The notes under the pieces: generated by a model | What the model saw: only the letters and a program-made list of their open reading frames with translations | What the model was told of the DNA's origin: nothing | Databases searched by the model: none | Part shown: piece after piece, positions 1 to 12,227 of the stretch | Layout: each line of letters begins with the position of its first letter | Numbering within the stretch: position 1 is the stretch's first letter | Origin: Panagrolaimus kolymaensis | Taxonomy: Eukaryota; Nematoda; Chromadorea; Rhabditida; Panagrolaimidae | Assembly (NCBI GenBank): GCA_028622995.1 | Contig: JAJQJQ010000007.1 | Coordinates: 744,001-808,000, forward strand | Length of the DNA stretch: 64,000 bases | Direction of reading: 5' to 3' | Program-made: the position numbers and the translations under genes

Positions 1-319
1 TGAACTTAACGGAATCCCAACAAAAGATGTAGTTGAAAATTGGAAACCCTTCCCAAAATCAATGACAGCATCCAACAAAACTTCAACAGACATTACATAA
101 GCAGTCTAAAATTTTTAACAAATTGATAAATTAAACAAAATGAAATGCGTTTACCTTTAGTTGTGGATTGATGTTATAAGTTGCTACATTTGAGTTTAAA
201 ATCGTCAAAAATGAAACCATTTCTTTTGTTGAATTCTGTTCATGGTTAAATCGATACAAAACTTCCAAATGTTGCGACAGAGGAGTTTCAGAAAAATGAC
301 CGTTGATTGAAGCTTTCAT
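1..319 (-). CDS. Unrecognised protein, 5' part only, runs off the left edge
   Basis: Two exons are visible. Exon 1 runs 319 to 155, from ATG to a GTAAAC donor, 55 codons in phase 0. Exon 2 starts at 105 after a TTTTAG acceptor and stays open for 35 codons to the window edge. The 49-nt intron is typical of this window. The protein begins MKASINGHFSETPLSQHLEV and has no signal peptide or membrane segment in the visible part. The composition looks like a soluble, mostly helical protein. I do not recognise the family and give no function. Confidence 0.6.
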
Positions 320-2020
320 TCAAGAAAATTGGAGAGAAATAAAGAAAAATGGAATGAACAGCAAAAAAATAAAAAATGTGTTTTTTCGTTCGTCGCAGAA
401 CATGTCGCGCATTTGTGAAACTACGATAACTTTTTTTTTATTCATAAAGTTTGCTCTAATTTTTTCTCGATGAAAATTTTTAATTTTTTGGAATAAATAT
501 TTGAGTCTTACACATTTATTATTTCGAAAATCTTATTATGCGTTGAAGCAATTTTTTGCGTTCAAAAAGTTTTCACTCTTAAATGTTACTACTGTTTTCC
601 AAGAAGACGTATATAAACAAAAACTAATAATTTTAATAAACAATTTACCGCTCTTGCTTATTGTGTTCTAAAATTTTACGACTAAGAAGTTCCTTTTAGA
701 AAGAGTAATTGAAAAACATGAAAGTTAAAAAATGAAGGAAAATTAAGGATGTTATTAGAATTAAGAACTCAATGGGAATACTTCTTTTTTAACATTTGCT
801 CGTGTGCTTGAGGTTATGGCAAATGGAGTATCGATAGTTTTTCGAAATGGCAAAATATAAAAGGTTATATTAAAAGAATGTTCCTCTTTTAATTTCTTTT
901 TAGCATATGGAAATGATTTCATCATTGCAGAATCACTAAAAAAAATATCGATTGTTTGTGAATTTTTAAGATTATTTTAAATGCTTCAGTTTTTTTTTGT
1001 GTAATTTCAACATTATTTGGAGTTTATTCATCTTGAAGAAAATAATTGTTTCTATGCTATTAGATGGATTTATTCAATGTTTTTTCGATAAAAAAATGGT
1101 TGATGGAGTTTATTGTTACAATACTTTTTGAAAAGCTTACTTTCAATCACGATTGATTAAATAGTTGCAAACTTTAATGAATGGTTGCGGTTCAAGATTA
1201 ATTAAAATTTTGTCTAATTCAAATTTAAAAAATTTAATCCGTTTTTTTCAAGCAATGAAAACGCTAACTAGAAATGCTGAGCTTTAATAAATGAAGGAAA
1301 AAAAAATCAAGTAAGCCAATGAGAGAATAGCAACAACATTAAGGCAATTGTGACGCATGCATGCGTTTTTTCATGTACGATGTTTTAGTAATATTTTTTT
1401 TCTCTCGCCATCTCCATTGTTTTTCGCTTCATTGATTTTTTCACGATTATTTACATCCAATTCTGTTTTTAAAAATAATTTTTCTCGCTGCTTTTCTTTT
1501 TTTTACAAAAAAAGCAATGTTTAAATTTTTTATTGAAGCTTCCATAAATGGATTTTTTTGATAGCTTTTAGTTTATTTTTGGTTCTTTGATTACTGCCAA
1601 CTTGAGTAAACAAGAACTCAAATAAACAACTCTAAATTTTGCAAATTAGGAGTTACGATAACTTCAAATTTTCTCAGTTTTTTTAGTTGTTTTTCTTGTG
1701 GCAATGATTGAGAAATATGAGATATCTGATTAGGGTTCAATGAATAAAAATTAAGCCGCAAAGTCCGCATTCGCATAAAAATTTTTCGCTTCAGTATTAA
1801 CCATATTACTTATGCTATAGCCGCTGTATAAGAAGAGGAGAAAAACGCATTGAAAAGTTTTTATTTTTTAGATAGAAAGAAATTTTTAAGAAAAATTTTG
1901 ACATTAAGGCGAAGAAAAACACCAAAAATTTTGAAGAAGCCAAAACACAAATGATGAACCACATTCAACATTAGCACCAACACACAACATAAATCAGATG
2001 AAGAGAAGAAGAAAAAGAAG
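320..2020. other. Intergenic stretch, no gene seen
   Basis: About 1.7 kb of AT-rich sequence between the start of the leftmost gene and the 3' end of the phosphatase. No coherent spliced frame was found on either strand. A 14-nt perfect palindrome (acgcatgcatgcgt, about 1353-1366) is the only compact motif noted. The left part should hold the promoter of the gene at 1-319. Confidence 0.5.
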
Positions 2021-3661
2021 TTAAGCAAGTTCTTTAAGAACTTTCTTAATATTGCGACGAGCAGCTTTAACGTCGAAGCCCATTTCAAAGGATACAAACT
2101 TCAAAAACAAAAGATGCATAAAAATGTATTGCTTTGCTTCTTGAACAAGACCATAGCGTTGATGACGTAAAGCAATTACCGTCTAAAATTATTATAATTT
2201 TATATAATTAATAAATTTGGGGGATTATTGTATTTGAAAGCCGTGAACAAATGCAGCTTCTGTTTGGTGTTAATGAAGTTTCATACTGATTGATGTTTTT
2301 TTCTTCCGATTGTTTCTTACCTTTTCAATATTCATAAGTTTGTTTTTTCGAAACAGTTCGAACATAATGTACGCACCAACAGCAACACCTGTACGACCAA
2401 TTCTAAAAAGGGAAAATGTAAGAATAGGGGCACGCAGATTCAACGAACCCAGCTGAACAATGAACGATGATTGGCCTCTTTTTTGATGCTTTGACAGCCA
2501 TCTTAAACATGACATAAAGTGCCAAATCTTTTGATGGAACCCCATGATCGGGCCAAGCTTGATATTCCAAATGTATTAAATCTTGTTCAAAATTTGTGAC
2601 ACTGAAAAGCAATACGATTATGATTGTGTTTACGGTAGCTTATGACAACAAAAAATCCATGGAAATATGAAAATGTTTACCTGTTTTTGACCAAGATGAG
2701 TGACTTGATGAACTTTTCATTTTTGATTGTGATGATGTCTTTTTTAACCAACTTGACATAGTATTTGCCAAAGTTTTCACCATCAGGGTGATCATAATAG
2801 TTAAAGCACTTCGGCTTCTGGTTTTCGACTTGTTGGCAAAGTTGGATGACAAACTTTACGCTCTTTTCTTCAACCATTTGATAAAAATTTTCAACAGTTT
2901 CTTCTTTGGGACCTTGAGTTCCAAGAAATTCTTGAGTTGAGGTATCACCTTTAATAATATTGGCATGGATGAAACCAGCTGACAAGCGAACACGTGATTC
3001 ACGAAGACAAAAGATGTTGTTATATCTAAATTAAATTATTAAATTCATTCTTTTATGAAAATGCTTCTGAATCATAGCTTGAAATTATATCATAAACCAA
3101 GGGGAAATAACCACAAAAGCTAGCATGCGTTGTTATTGCTTTAAAAAAACTGTGGAATACGGTAAAGCATTAAATAATCGTATATACTACCATAACCCAA
3201 ATTGTTCAGAATAAATTCTTTTCATAATAACACAATATAAAAATATCGTGGACCCAAAAATTATTGAAAACATGTTTGTTTTCTTTGAACACCATAGTCA
3301 AATTGTTTACAGCAAATAAATTTTTAGGTAATAATGCAAAGGAAATTGTTTCAAAGGTTTCCAAGACGTTGGCCAAGCAAAAGCATGTTTCTGTGGACAA
3401 ACTCAATTTGAAATGGATATTTTAATTTCAAGCTATGATTCAGACTGATGGATGGGCTTACCGATGAGTAACTTCGTTATATGGCATACGTTTACCATGA
3501 TATTTATACTTTGAAATAGATGAAAATTCTGAGTTGAAATCAACTTTCATTTTTGTTTCCAATTTACTGATGAGATATTGTTGATTATTGACGACCTTGT
3601 GATTAACTGAAATAGAATGCTTTAAACGGCCATAAAAATTGTGAAAATTACCCCGTTGCAT
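2021..3661 (-). CDS. Single-domain protein tyrosine phosphatase, worm-type
   Basis: A cytosolic protein tyrosine phosphatase that should hydrolyse phosphotyrosine through a cysteinyl-phosphate intermediate. Six exons (3661-3652, 3606-3462, 3025-2681, 2601-2449, 2402-2321, 2182-2021) total 897 nt, 298 residues, with all phases consistent. Landmarks in order are an N-terminal RYNN..CLRESRVRL block, GTQGPKEETVENF, the WPD loop (WPDHGVP) and the P-loop HCSAGIGRTG. An intron splits the P-loop at the second glycine. The C-terminal LRHQRYGLVQ block matches the Q-loop helix of the family. The catalytic Cys, Arg and Asp are all present. There is no signal peptide or membrane segment, as in the expanded worm family often expressed in sperm. 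The first coding exon is only 10 nt and the start is the weakest part; an upstream exon is possible. The 436-nt intron between exons 2 and 3 carries an inverted-repeat element. Confidence 0.85.
3067..3443. mobile_element. MITE-like inverted-repeat element inside a phosphatase intron
   Basis: A 21-nt sequence beginning ctgaatcatagcttgaaat at 3067-3087 is repeated perfectly in inverted orientation at 3423-3443, enclosing about 335 nt. It lies wholly within the 436-nt intron (3461-3026) of the phosphatase gene. The other introns of that gene are roughly 45-140 nt. Terminal inverted repeats on a short non-coding segment suggest a small non-autonomous DNA transposon. I found no target-site duplication, so an intronic hairpin of other origin remains possible. 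Confidence 0.5.
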
Positions 3662-4360
3662 GATGATGATGATGGTTTGAAAAAGCCCAAGAACGATATC
3701 GAAGAGTTTAATAGCAATCAAGTTGATAGACGAATTTGTTCACGACGTTGAGTTGAAACTTATTTAAACAGTGAGGAAAATAGGGGCGGTTGAAGGATTT
3801 TGTCGAAAATTTAAATAAAAAACTTTAATATCATTTTTAATTTTATTCTAATAATCTTTAAATATCAGGAAAAATAATGGCCTAATAGATGCATCTGTGG
3901 TTGCTTTGAAAATCTGGGGCATCGAGCAAAAGCTTCGTTTAACGTTTATATTATTTCTCGTTTGAATATTATGAAACTTAGAAACATAGCTGGTCTCCAA
4001 TTATAGCCAATTTATGTACTTTCAAAAAAAAATAAAGTTTTACAGTAAAATTTTTTACAATAAGACATTTGGAACGCAATATGAGCAACTTAAAGTATAT
4101 TTTTTTAGATCATTGCATTTTTTCATGATGAGTACTTTCTTTTAATGTTGTTGAAATATTTCTAAAAAAATTGTTTCAGTCTGTAGGATTCCTATTTCTG
4201 CCATTCATATTTGTGCACGCTGAAGCGAATCAGCTAATCCATACATACATATTATCCTTTTCGAAATTAAATTCATTCACAAAATCAACTAGAAATTTAG
4301 GACAATTTAGTACTTTCTTCGATATTTATGAATGTATGAGTTAATTTCTATTTTTAGGAA

Positions 4361-4807
4361 CCAATTCTTGTAGATGAAATTGAAACAAAAAAGCTTAGAG
4401 TAATAATTATAAAAGGTAAATAATGGATTCTTAATTCCATTTTACTTTTGGTATATTTTTGACATGAAGAAGAAAAAAACGATTTTATCTACCAATAATA
4501 AAGCAAAATCAGCGATAAAAGTTTGCTAAATTAATAAACATGACCTACTAATGATTTCAAGAAAAATGTGTTATTATTCAAGCCATCAACGTTGCTCTAT
4601 TATTTTTCAGGCTATTCTGGCATATTTTTTCTTAGATTACAAAAGTTCGGAAGAAATAAAAGGCACCAGCAACTGATGTCACTTACGTTTGAATGATTTT
4701 ATTGAATATTTGAAACTTTTCAATGACATTGAAGATTTATTTTGAAGTAATTCGGGAATTGTTCAGCAAACGTTTGGAGAAGGTGTTATAGTACTAGGTG
4801 AATAAAA
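4361..4807 (+). pseudogene. Decayed copy A of an unrecognised gene family
   Basis: An acceptor (ctatttttag, to about 4359) is followed by an open exon reading EPILVDEIETKKLRV, then a GTAAATAATGG donor. A TTTTTCAG acceptor at about 4610 continues the frame for about 28 codons to a TGA. Beyond it a second block reads KIYFEVIREL and then, after a one-base frame shift, VIVLGE and a stop. The part from 4611 on is clearly homologous to 12228-12417. In the other copy the second block is open to VIVLGE and the stop. The shared protein-level signal plus the frame break suggests a pseudogene. The family is not recognised. Confidence 0.45.
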
Positions 4808-6691
4808 ACTCAAAATGTTAGACTTTTTCTGTGTTATTCTTGAATATCTCAATAATTTACTTTTTTACAACAAACATTAGTAATTCTTTTATTGGATCGA
4901 GCATTTCCTCCATACTCATTTCGAAAAAAGGTCCCAAATTTCGAAGTGATTTTAACGAACTTCCACGTTCATCGCTTCCATAATTTGTTTAAAAAATACT
5001 TAATTTCATTATAATTAAGAATCACAAAATGATAAGCACTAACACAACTGTCTTCTTTTCTCAAAAGAAGAATAATAATAAATAAAGCACATGTTTCACT
5101 TGCTTATAAACAGCGAGAGAAACATAAGCAAAGAGCAAGCGATTCATCGACGATGCACAGGAAGGAAAAATATGATACATCGATGTCTTCATCGACACAT
5201 AAAGTGTTAACAACCAAGAAAAATTATCGAAATGTTTCAAGCATTTTGATATTTCAATTCTGAAGACGAGGGATGAGGTAAAACTGTAATTCTCAAAGTA
5301 AAAAACTTTTTATGTTACATCAAAAGAAGTCATTTCAAATAAATCAAGGTTGGAATAAAATCGGGTAACAAGAGACAAGAACGATACAAGCTTTGGCATG
5401 GAAAGAATCAATCAAATAAAAAAACGAAGATGACATAGCCTTAAGACCATAATGCATGGGTCAAGGTGAAATGGAAAAGGAGCAAAATTAGCTTTACATA
5501 AATTCGAAAAGAATCAATACGCCATAATCATACTTTTTTGATTTAAATTTCTTGGAAAGTGTTACATTTTTAACAAATAACAATAACATAAATGAATTTT
5601 TGCGCTTTGTGTAGCTTGATTTAACAATGTTTACTCATAAATTAATAATATCCATAAGTTGAATGATTATTGATTGATGTTCACAATGCAAAGTTTCCAA
5701 ATTATTTCAAACATCCAAAAAATGTGTCGCTTTAACTTTCATATCTGAAACGTAATTATGTTATATTGGATTGAGTAATAGTTTAAAAAACAACAAAAAC
5801 ATAAATGTGAAATAAACCAACCTTTTTATTATCACATTCTTCTGACATCGATCGATCGATCTTTCCAAAAGCTGCTATTTGCATTATTATTCTCCTCTCA
5901 TAAACCCCTCTATATTAATGCTCTTTAAAACTGCTGCTGCTGCTGCTGTGCCAAATGATGCTCTAACTTCATCAAGAGTTCATACAGCAAGCTCTTCTCA
6001 ACCTTCTAATGGCCAGCTTGGTAATTTAACTTCAACTTCCAAAATTCCTAACATTGCTTCTCAGTCACATCTTTAAACAAGAAGAGCACAAACCTAAGAT
6101 TATTCGATTGTTCGACAATTGTGAAAATAAAAAATATTTTATTCACCGTTAATAAAATCTTTTCTTCTTCCTGATTGATGATAACGTAATTTTGCTTGAG
6201 CTCGACGGCTTTTTTTATTTTTGAAAATTTTTTCCCAAAATCAAGTGCTTTTCGTCACGGGAACCTTAAATTTGAGCATCCATGTGTTTTTGCTTTTAGC
6301 TTCAATGTTTTTTTCTTCTGCTTCATGGATTTTTTTACATCCATCGATTGAATTTGTTTCTGCATTCACTTGATGAGTGTCTCTTTTTAGTAAATCCTCC
6401 TCATTGAATTGTCCCTTTTATGTTTTAGCATCTTTTATAACTAATTTGCTCGTTAATATTCTTCCAAAAAAATGTAAAAACCTAGAAATTTATTTTTTCT
6501 TTTACGGGAATAATTGTTTTTTTTTTTAATAATTTTGTTTAATTCATCACTGACGTGTACAATATACATATGCCGATGGTACTTCTATGAACAACCACAT
6601 TTTTTATAAAAACTTCTTTATTCCCCTTTAATTTATGATGTGAATAAGTCAAATTGAAGGCAATGTGAACTTTTTCTGATGTGTATTCCTT

Positions 6692-6830
6692 TAGCAGCAA
6701 TGTGAGGTAAGTTTATTTTTTAATTATGTTTCTTCTTTTACTCCCTTTATTTTCAGATTAAAATCTCAAGATGTTTTAATATTGGTTTCAATGCTGTTAG
6801 AAGAAGTTATCAATGAAAAAGAAAACAGTA
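6692..6830 (+). repeat. Diverged repeat carrying splice sites, copy 1
   Basis: Similar to 8085-8230. Both have an agcagcaat block, then GT, a T-rich 50-60 nt segment ending tttattttcag, then aaaatctcaagatg. The sequence after the acceptor can be read as DVLILVSMLLEEVINEKE here and IMLGIVIIVEELTKEE in the other copy. That is a protein-level resemblance, although neither copy sits in an intact gene I can assemble. It is probably an old tandem duplication of a small gene now decayed. Confidence 0.4.
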
Positions 6831-8084
6831 ATGTCTTTTTCACATTTTCATAATTTTTTGTAACACGTTTTCGTTTATTTTTTGGATCCATATTGTTTTC
6901 TGATTATGAGGGCGATTTGCTGATGACGATTAGATATAATATTTTTTATCAGTGTCTATAAACGACATGAATTGAATTGAAGAGACATAAATGGAATCAA
7001 AACACACGGCGTATATTTTTGCGTTTCTTTATCCTTTTTCTGCAGGGCTTGGGTTGAGTTGTACTGACTTTATTTATCGTTTTAAAGACAAATGTTTGGT
7101 TTTTCTTGAATACTTTGAAGCCTCTCTTGTGCCACCGTTGATACATTTTAAACTGTTTTGTGTTGTTGTAGGTTTTTTAACTTTCTTATGTTATTCTTTT
7201 TCTTTTATACTCTTTGATTTCATAAATCACATCAACTTTAAGCTTTAGACCTCGACACCTTAATATCTTTCCGTCTTTAGCTTCTCTTACGGTTGATAGG
7301 AGTTTGAGATATTAGCTTAGATTTGAATCAAAGCGCTACTGTTCGCATTGTGTTTAGTTTTAATGTCGATTTTATGGTGTTTTTATGAAGAATGCAACTG
7401 ATTTTGTTTTCGATAATTACTTCGTTGGAAGTTTTTCACTCATTTAACCTTTTATTTTTTGTTTAATAAAGAATGAGACGACACAACTTTGAATGAACAT
7501 ATGTAAGAGGAGAAAGCTTTCAAAGGGTCTTCAACTTCAGCGATATCTGGTAAGATTTTTGGATTTATATTATTCGTGTTTTCATCTTCTTCTTTTCAGG
7601 AATGATATTACAATGGAACTGCAAATAGTGTAATTGATTTCACTTGGTTCATCGCAATGAAACAACTGCTAATGAATGACCCATTTTTGTGAGAGCAAAA
7701 TAACTTTGACACATTACTAATAATTACCGACAAGAGCAGATATGTATGACGAGTAGCTATCGAAAACGGAATGGCAAACCGATTAACAAAGACTTAAACC
7801 ATACATAATACTTTAGATGCTTTATCATATTTATTCACTTTTACTTCGTTCTCTACCAACAGCTCCCACCCATTCATTGCTATCCTTTCCTTTTTCATTA
7901 TGTAAAGAGTTTTGTTATGGAGTTGTATGAGGATAACAACTAAGTTGTTTTCTAATATTCACTACTTATTTGAGGGCTTTGTCTCGTTCTTGTTGTATAC
8001 TTTTTAAATGAACAGTCTCTTTACACCATTTAGCAATGCTATCATAGGTGAAATAGGTTATGGAAGAACTTTATAAGATGTTTG

Positions 8085-8330
8085 ACTTCAGCAGCAATTG
8101 AGGTTATTTTATTTTCAATTATGTTTCTTCATTTTATCTCTTTATTTTCAGAACAAAATCTCAAGATGATAATGCTAGGGATTGTGATAATAGTGGAAGA
8201 GTTAACAAAAGAAGAAATTTATGACTTTTACATTTGGAAGATGTTAGCAGCTATGCAGGATGTCGTTGATGGTCAATTAGGATGTAAGAGAATTTCCAAG
8301 ATATGTTCAAGTTTGGCGGTATTAGGTATG
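8085..8330 (+). repeat. Diverged repeat carrying splice sites, copy 2
   Basis: Partner of 6692-6830. Downstream of the conserved acceptor this copy stays open on the + strand for about 57 codons (EELTKEEIYDFYIWKMLAAM and onward) before a likely GGT donor near 8325. No start codon with a sensible upstream exon could be fixed. Either a diverged single gene or a relic; I do not recognise the protein. Confidence 0.35.
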
Positions 8331-8734
8331 TTTCTTTTTGATCAACTTCATTGCAATTTTTCATGTTTGATTTTAGGTTCCAAGTAACGGAAGACTTTGA
8401 TGTTCTTTTATATTGTAAATACCCCAGAAGCTCATCGTTTACTATTATGATTTTGCCTCGTCATTATGTCATAAATGGCTTGACCATCTTCATCGCTCTC
8501 TTCCTCATATTCACCCATGTTATAGTATTAGTTTAGTTTTTGTATGAGGAAAATGTTTAAATTGCTTTACGATACTTTTTTCACTGAAGATTTTGTCTCC
8601 ACTGATGATTTTTTTATTGTGGTCCTCATATAAGAATGAGATAACATAATGAGGCATATCGATTAACTTTTATATAGAAATACTTTAATGTTAGGAAGTT
8701 CAAACACAATGTTAGGGGTTTCAGATGCATATTA

Positions 8735-8910
8735 TGAAGCGTATGGGTCAAATATTTTTGGAAGGTAAGATTTTTCGTAGCATGTACATTTTATTTTATC
8801 CTCATTTTTTCAGAGTATTGTTACACCAACGATGTTGGTTACTATAGACTCAACGGAAAATATGGCTTGTCCAGCCATAATGAAATGATTTCTGATGATG
8901 GCTGAACTTT
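8735..8910 (+). pseudogene. Coding-like fragment with one intron, unrecognised
   Basis: The segment ggaag|GTAAGATTTTTCG...TTTTTTCAG|agtattgttacacc looks like a donor and acceptor pair. After the acceptor one frame reads EYCYTNDVGYYRLNGKYG and stays open to a TGA near 8905. An intron-like unit with a similar donor (ctgGTAAGATTTTTGG) occurs at about 7549-7601. I cannot link these into a gene. Confidence 0.3.
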
Positions 8911-9471
8911 GTTATTATGCCTTTTTTTTCTGTTTTTTTATTGTGTATGTTTTAGATAATGGTTAAATAAATGTTGTTTATTAATGATGTATCTTTCGAC
9001 GTTCATTCAATAAGATCTATAGGCGCAATATGATTCGACAATCATGATGGGATATGAGAATTCATCAACCACTAAGCTTTGATTCTTTTTAATAAGGTTG
9101 TATTGCCATTTCTTGCCACTTCTTTCACCTTTTAAAGTCTAAATGAATTTATTGGGACATGATTATCTCTCAGGATCGTATGTGTTCATTTTTTCGATAA
9201 CATTCATAAAACTGGGGCAATTCAAGCAGTTTTTGACAAATTATGTTGATGTAGCATTATAAGAAATTGAGAGTCGTTGTTTGGAATCACAATTCCTGTT
9301 GCAAATTGATGGTTTTTTGGCTGAACAAATGCCGCATATTTCAAGACAACTTTTTACATGTTTTCTTCCAATAATTTCAAGTTTGTTTTTAAAAATTTAT
9401 TATTAAATAAAATACAATATCTCTATATAAAAAGGCTAATTAAAATTAATAGTTTATTATTTAGGTTATAT

Positions 9472-11043
9472 TTATTTCTTTTGATTTTTCAAGATATCAA
9501 CAATTTTTGTTTGAAATGCAGCATTATTATCCATTAATAAAGCATTCTGTTGCATCAAGTTTTGTTGATGTTCCACCAAGTATTGTTGATTTTGAAACAG
9601 TAATTCCAAAGGTCGGTGAGGATTTGGTGGATCAATTGGTGGTTCATCATTATTTTCGTTTTCCACATTTCCAAGAATATTTTCACCAAAATTTGGTAAC
9701 GCTTCCATGTCATATGCATATATACCTGAAATTAGTTTTTTTTAGTAACTATTTAGTATCAAACAAAGCATTTTGGTTCATGCATGTGGTTTTTTTGCAT
9801 TCAAGAGATTATTGTACAACTTACTTTTTTGACGTGCCAATGTTTCATTGTTTTCTGTATCTTCATTATTAAACATACTCAACAAACCGAGATTTAAGGA
9901 CACTAAAAAATTAAAATTAGAAATGCTTTTAAATTTTCTAAGAGAAGAGTTTACAAAAGCCTTCCAAAATCAAGTAAAAAATTGGAAGCTCTTTCTTTCG
10001 AACCAACCTGTTGAAGCCGATGATGTTGGTGGCGTTATATAGTCATCTGCTCGATAAATGGTTTCAATAGCTGAAAATTATTTTTTGTTATTACATTAGA
10101 GGAAAGCCAGTTAAAGATATATTTTTGGATGCACTTACTGATAATAGGTGGTGGTGGTGGAACATATGGTTCAACAGGTACTTCATGATCAAAGAAATAA
10201 ACAGATTCAATGCTTTGTGAGCGAATTGGAACAGCTTTTGGTTGATTTTTTGCTATTTGACTTGGAAGTTTACGTTTCATATTTTTCACGTTTTTATCAT
10301 TGTTTCGTCCAGTTTTATCATTTTTTCTTCCACTTGTTACAATTCCATGTTTATGCACAACACTAACCTGAAACAATAGATAGGTTTAAAAGTGATTATC
10401 ATTCAATAAAAATGGATAGCAGATAGGCATAATTCTTATTCAAAGAGGCATGATTCATGCTTTACACATCCTTAATTTTCACTATGCCTCGTTTTCTTCT
10501 TTTCTAAGCTCTTTTTTCAAAGCTTTTTACAAACCTTTTCAATCACATTTATTTCGGTTTCTTTTCCACCATTGTTTTTATCATTCTTGCGAGCTATATC
10601 AATATTTTCATTTGTTTCATTTATAGTAAGTTTTCCATCAACAATAAAACCTTTAGAACGCAAATGCTTAATTCCAGCACTTTTGTAATTTTTCCAACAT
10701 GATACAGGAAATTTATGTTTGAGTGATAATTCTAAAAATAGCAAATTTATTATTTAGATGTTTACTTGAAGCAATATTTTATAATACTAAATTGATCAAG
10801 ATCAAATATTTAAAATAACATGGTACTTTTTACAGATGACACGATATTATGATTTTTAAAATTTAAACTCACCTTTTTGTAAATTATGGTGGGCTTCTTT
10901 TTCACTATTTGTGTAGCCAATACGAACAGGATAAACTAAAAAAATAATATAATGGCATTCATAGAAGTGTAAAATTTACCAGTAACAAATTCTTTTAGTG
11001 CTGCTAAGAAAGCATCATGATGAGGGCTGTTCTTGAACGACAT
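9472..11043 (-). CDS. Unrecognised 315-residue protein, Q/N-rich C terminus
   Basis: Seven exons (11043-10980, 10935-10873, 10731-10535, 10367-10139, 10070-10008, 9902-9825, 9725-9472) give exactly 316 codons with consistent phases and canonical GT/AG introns, so this is very likely a real gene. The N-terminal third (MSFKNSPHHDAFLAALKEFV, then a tryptophan-containing block CWKNYKSAGIKHLRSKGF) looks like a compact helical, possibly DNA-binding fold. The middle is basic (GRKNDKTGRNNDKNVKNMKR), consistent with nuclear localisation. A run of seven prolines and isoleucines (VPPPPPII) precedes a short acidic part. The C terminus has a glutamine/asparagine-rich helix (FQNQQYLVEHQQNLMQQNAL) likely to form a coiled coil. 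No signal peptide. I do not recognise the family; a transcription-regulator role is only inferred from composition. Confidence 0.7.
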
Positions 11044-12227
11044 GAACACAAATTTTATCCAAGAGCAGTTTCAAAGTAATCGGAACTTTGTTAACTTCAA
11101 TGCTTAAATTTTTTTGTATGGGCTTTCAACTTCATTAATGTCGCCTGCTTTCGTTATCGGAGAATTTTTTATGTAAATTTAAAATAATAGCTTTTTTCTC
11201 CACTATTTTTTATATCCTTAATCTCCTCTAAAATTTACATTGATCGCTTTGAATTTTTGATTGAATAAAAAAATATTTTGTTATTAATTTAACAATTAGC
11301 ATTGCTAAAAGCTAGTAGTCGAGATTAATGCTGCCCCATGAAAGACAAAATTGAGAAATTATCTGTTATTTGATGTTTTATTTTCCTTATATTTTTACTC
11401 ACAATGGTGCAGTAATTGTTAATGGTTTGATTAACATTGGTACTACTTGAGATGATTTCTTATGGTAATGTTTTTTGTTTTATTGAAAGTGTTAATTATT
11501 CAATCTTTAGTTCACAATTTTGACTCGCTTTTCTATTGTTGCACCCAACCATCAACCAGTAAGCTTGACTTCACAACACATTTATTAAAAATGACACCTT
11601 TTATAACCCGAAATATCAAAGTTTCACTTTAACTTCAAAAAGGTTTCACATTTTGGTATTTTTTTACCATAATTTCTTGCTTTCGTATAAGCAAAGCCAT
11701 TTGAATTTGTAAGTCCTTTATTTTTAAGGCAAAATCAAGGGACTTTTTTTTATAAATTTTGGATAATCAAAAACCTTGGTTTTGGAACATTATTAATGCT
11801 GTTGCAACCATGTAATCAACAAACTAAGGGAAGTTAAAAATGTTGAATAAAAAGCTGAAACATTTCAATGGAAAAAAGAAGGAAGGGATGGACATTTTTC
11901 ACAAATGTTATTTTTATCAATAAAAACTTGGCAAATAAAGGTAAAATATTAATATTTTTATTGAGTTTTGATGGCAATTGATTAACTTTATCAATCAATC
12001 ATTTTTTAAATGGTTTTTTTATTGGAAATCAATGTCCGGGTGAATGATGAGAATGGTCAACCTAGTAGATTAATTGCAGACCAACAACTTTCATTAAGCT
12101 ATCCTAGCAAATAACATTGATGAACCACTAAAAATACAACATTCGATTATCCTTTTTTTCAATCGTTTTGGAAAGAGATTTCATCATACTTCTTTTTTAT
12201 AATTAACTATCGCTTATATTTTTAGGC
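11044..12227. other. Intergenic stretch, no intact gene
   Basis: AT-rich sequence upstream of the 9472-11043 gene. A 26-codon open stretch at about 12034-12114 (+), containing NDENGQPSRLIADQQ, may be another relic exon of the family at 12228-12417. I could not connect it by splice sites. Confidence 0.35.

Larger units (their letters stand above)
3722..9471. other. Gene-poor region with decayed coding-like fragments
   Basis: About 5.7 kb in which I can build no intact gene. It contains the fragments listed separately at 4361-4807, 6692-6830, 8085-8330 and 8735-8910. A short GCT run lies at about 5934-5950 and a gatc repeat at about 5849-5860. Several intron-like GTAAG...TTTTCAG units occur on the + strand between 6.7 and 8.8 kb, joined to frames that do not stay open. 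The 78-85 codon frames at 6991-7248 and 8082-8387 are T-rich and not convincing on their own. Confidence 0.45.

Noticed and set aside
5879..6076. 65-codon frame with an alanine run from GCT repeats
   Set aside because: The trinucleotide run inflates apparent coding; no start context, intron partner or homology.
6991..7248. 85-codon + frame with hydrophobic segments
   Set aside because: T-rich DNA yields Phe/Leu frames by chance; there are no supporting exons.
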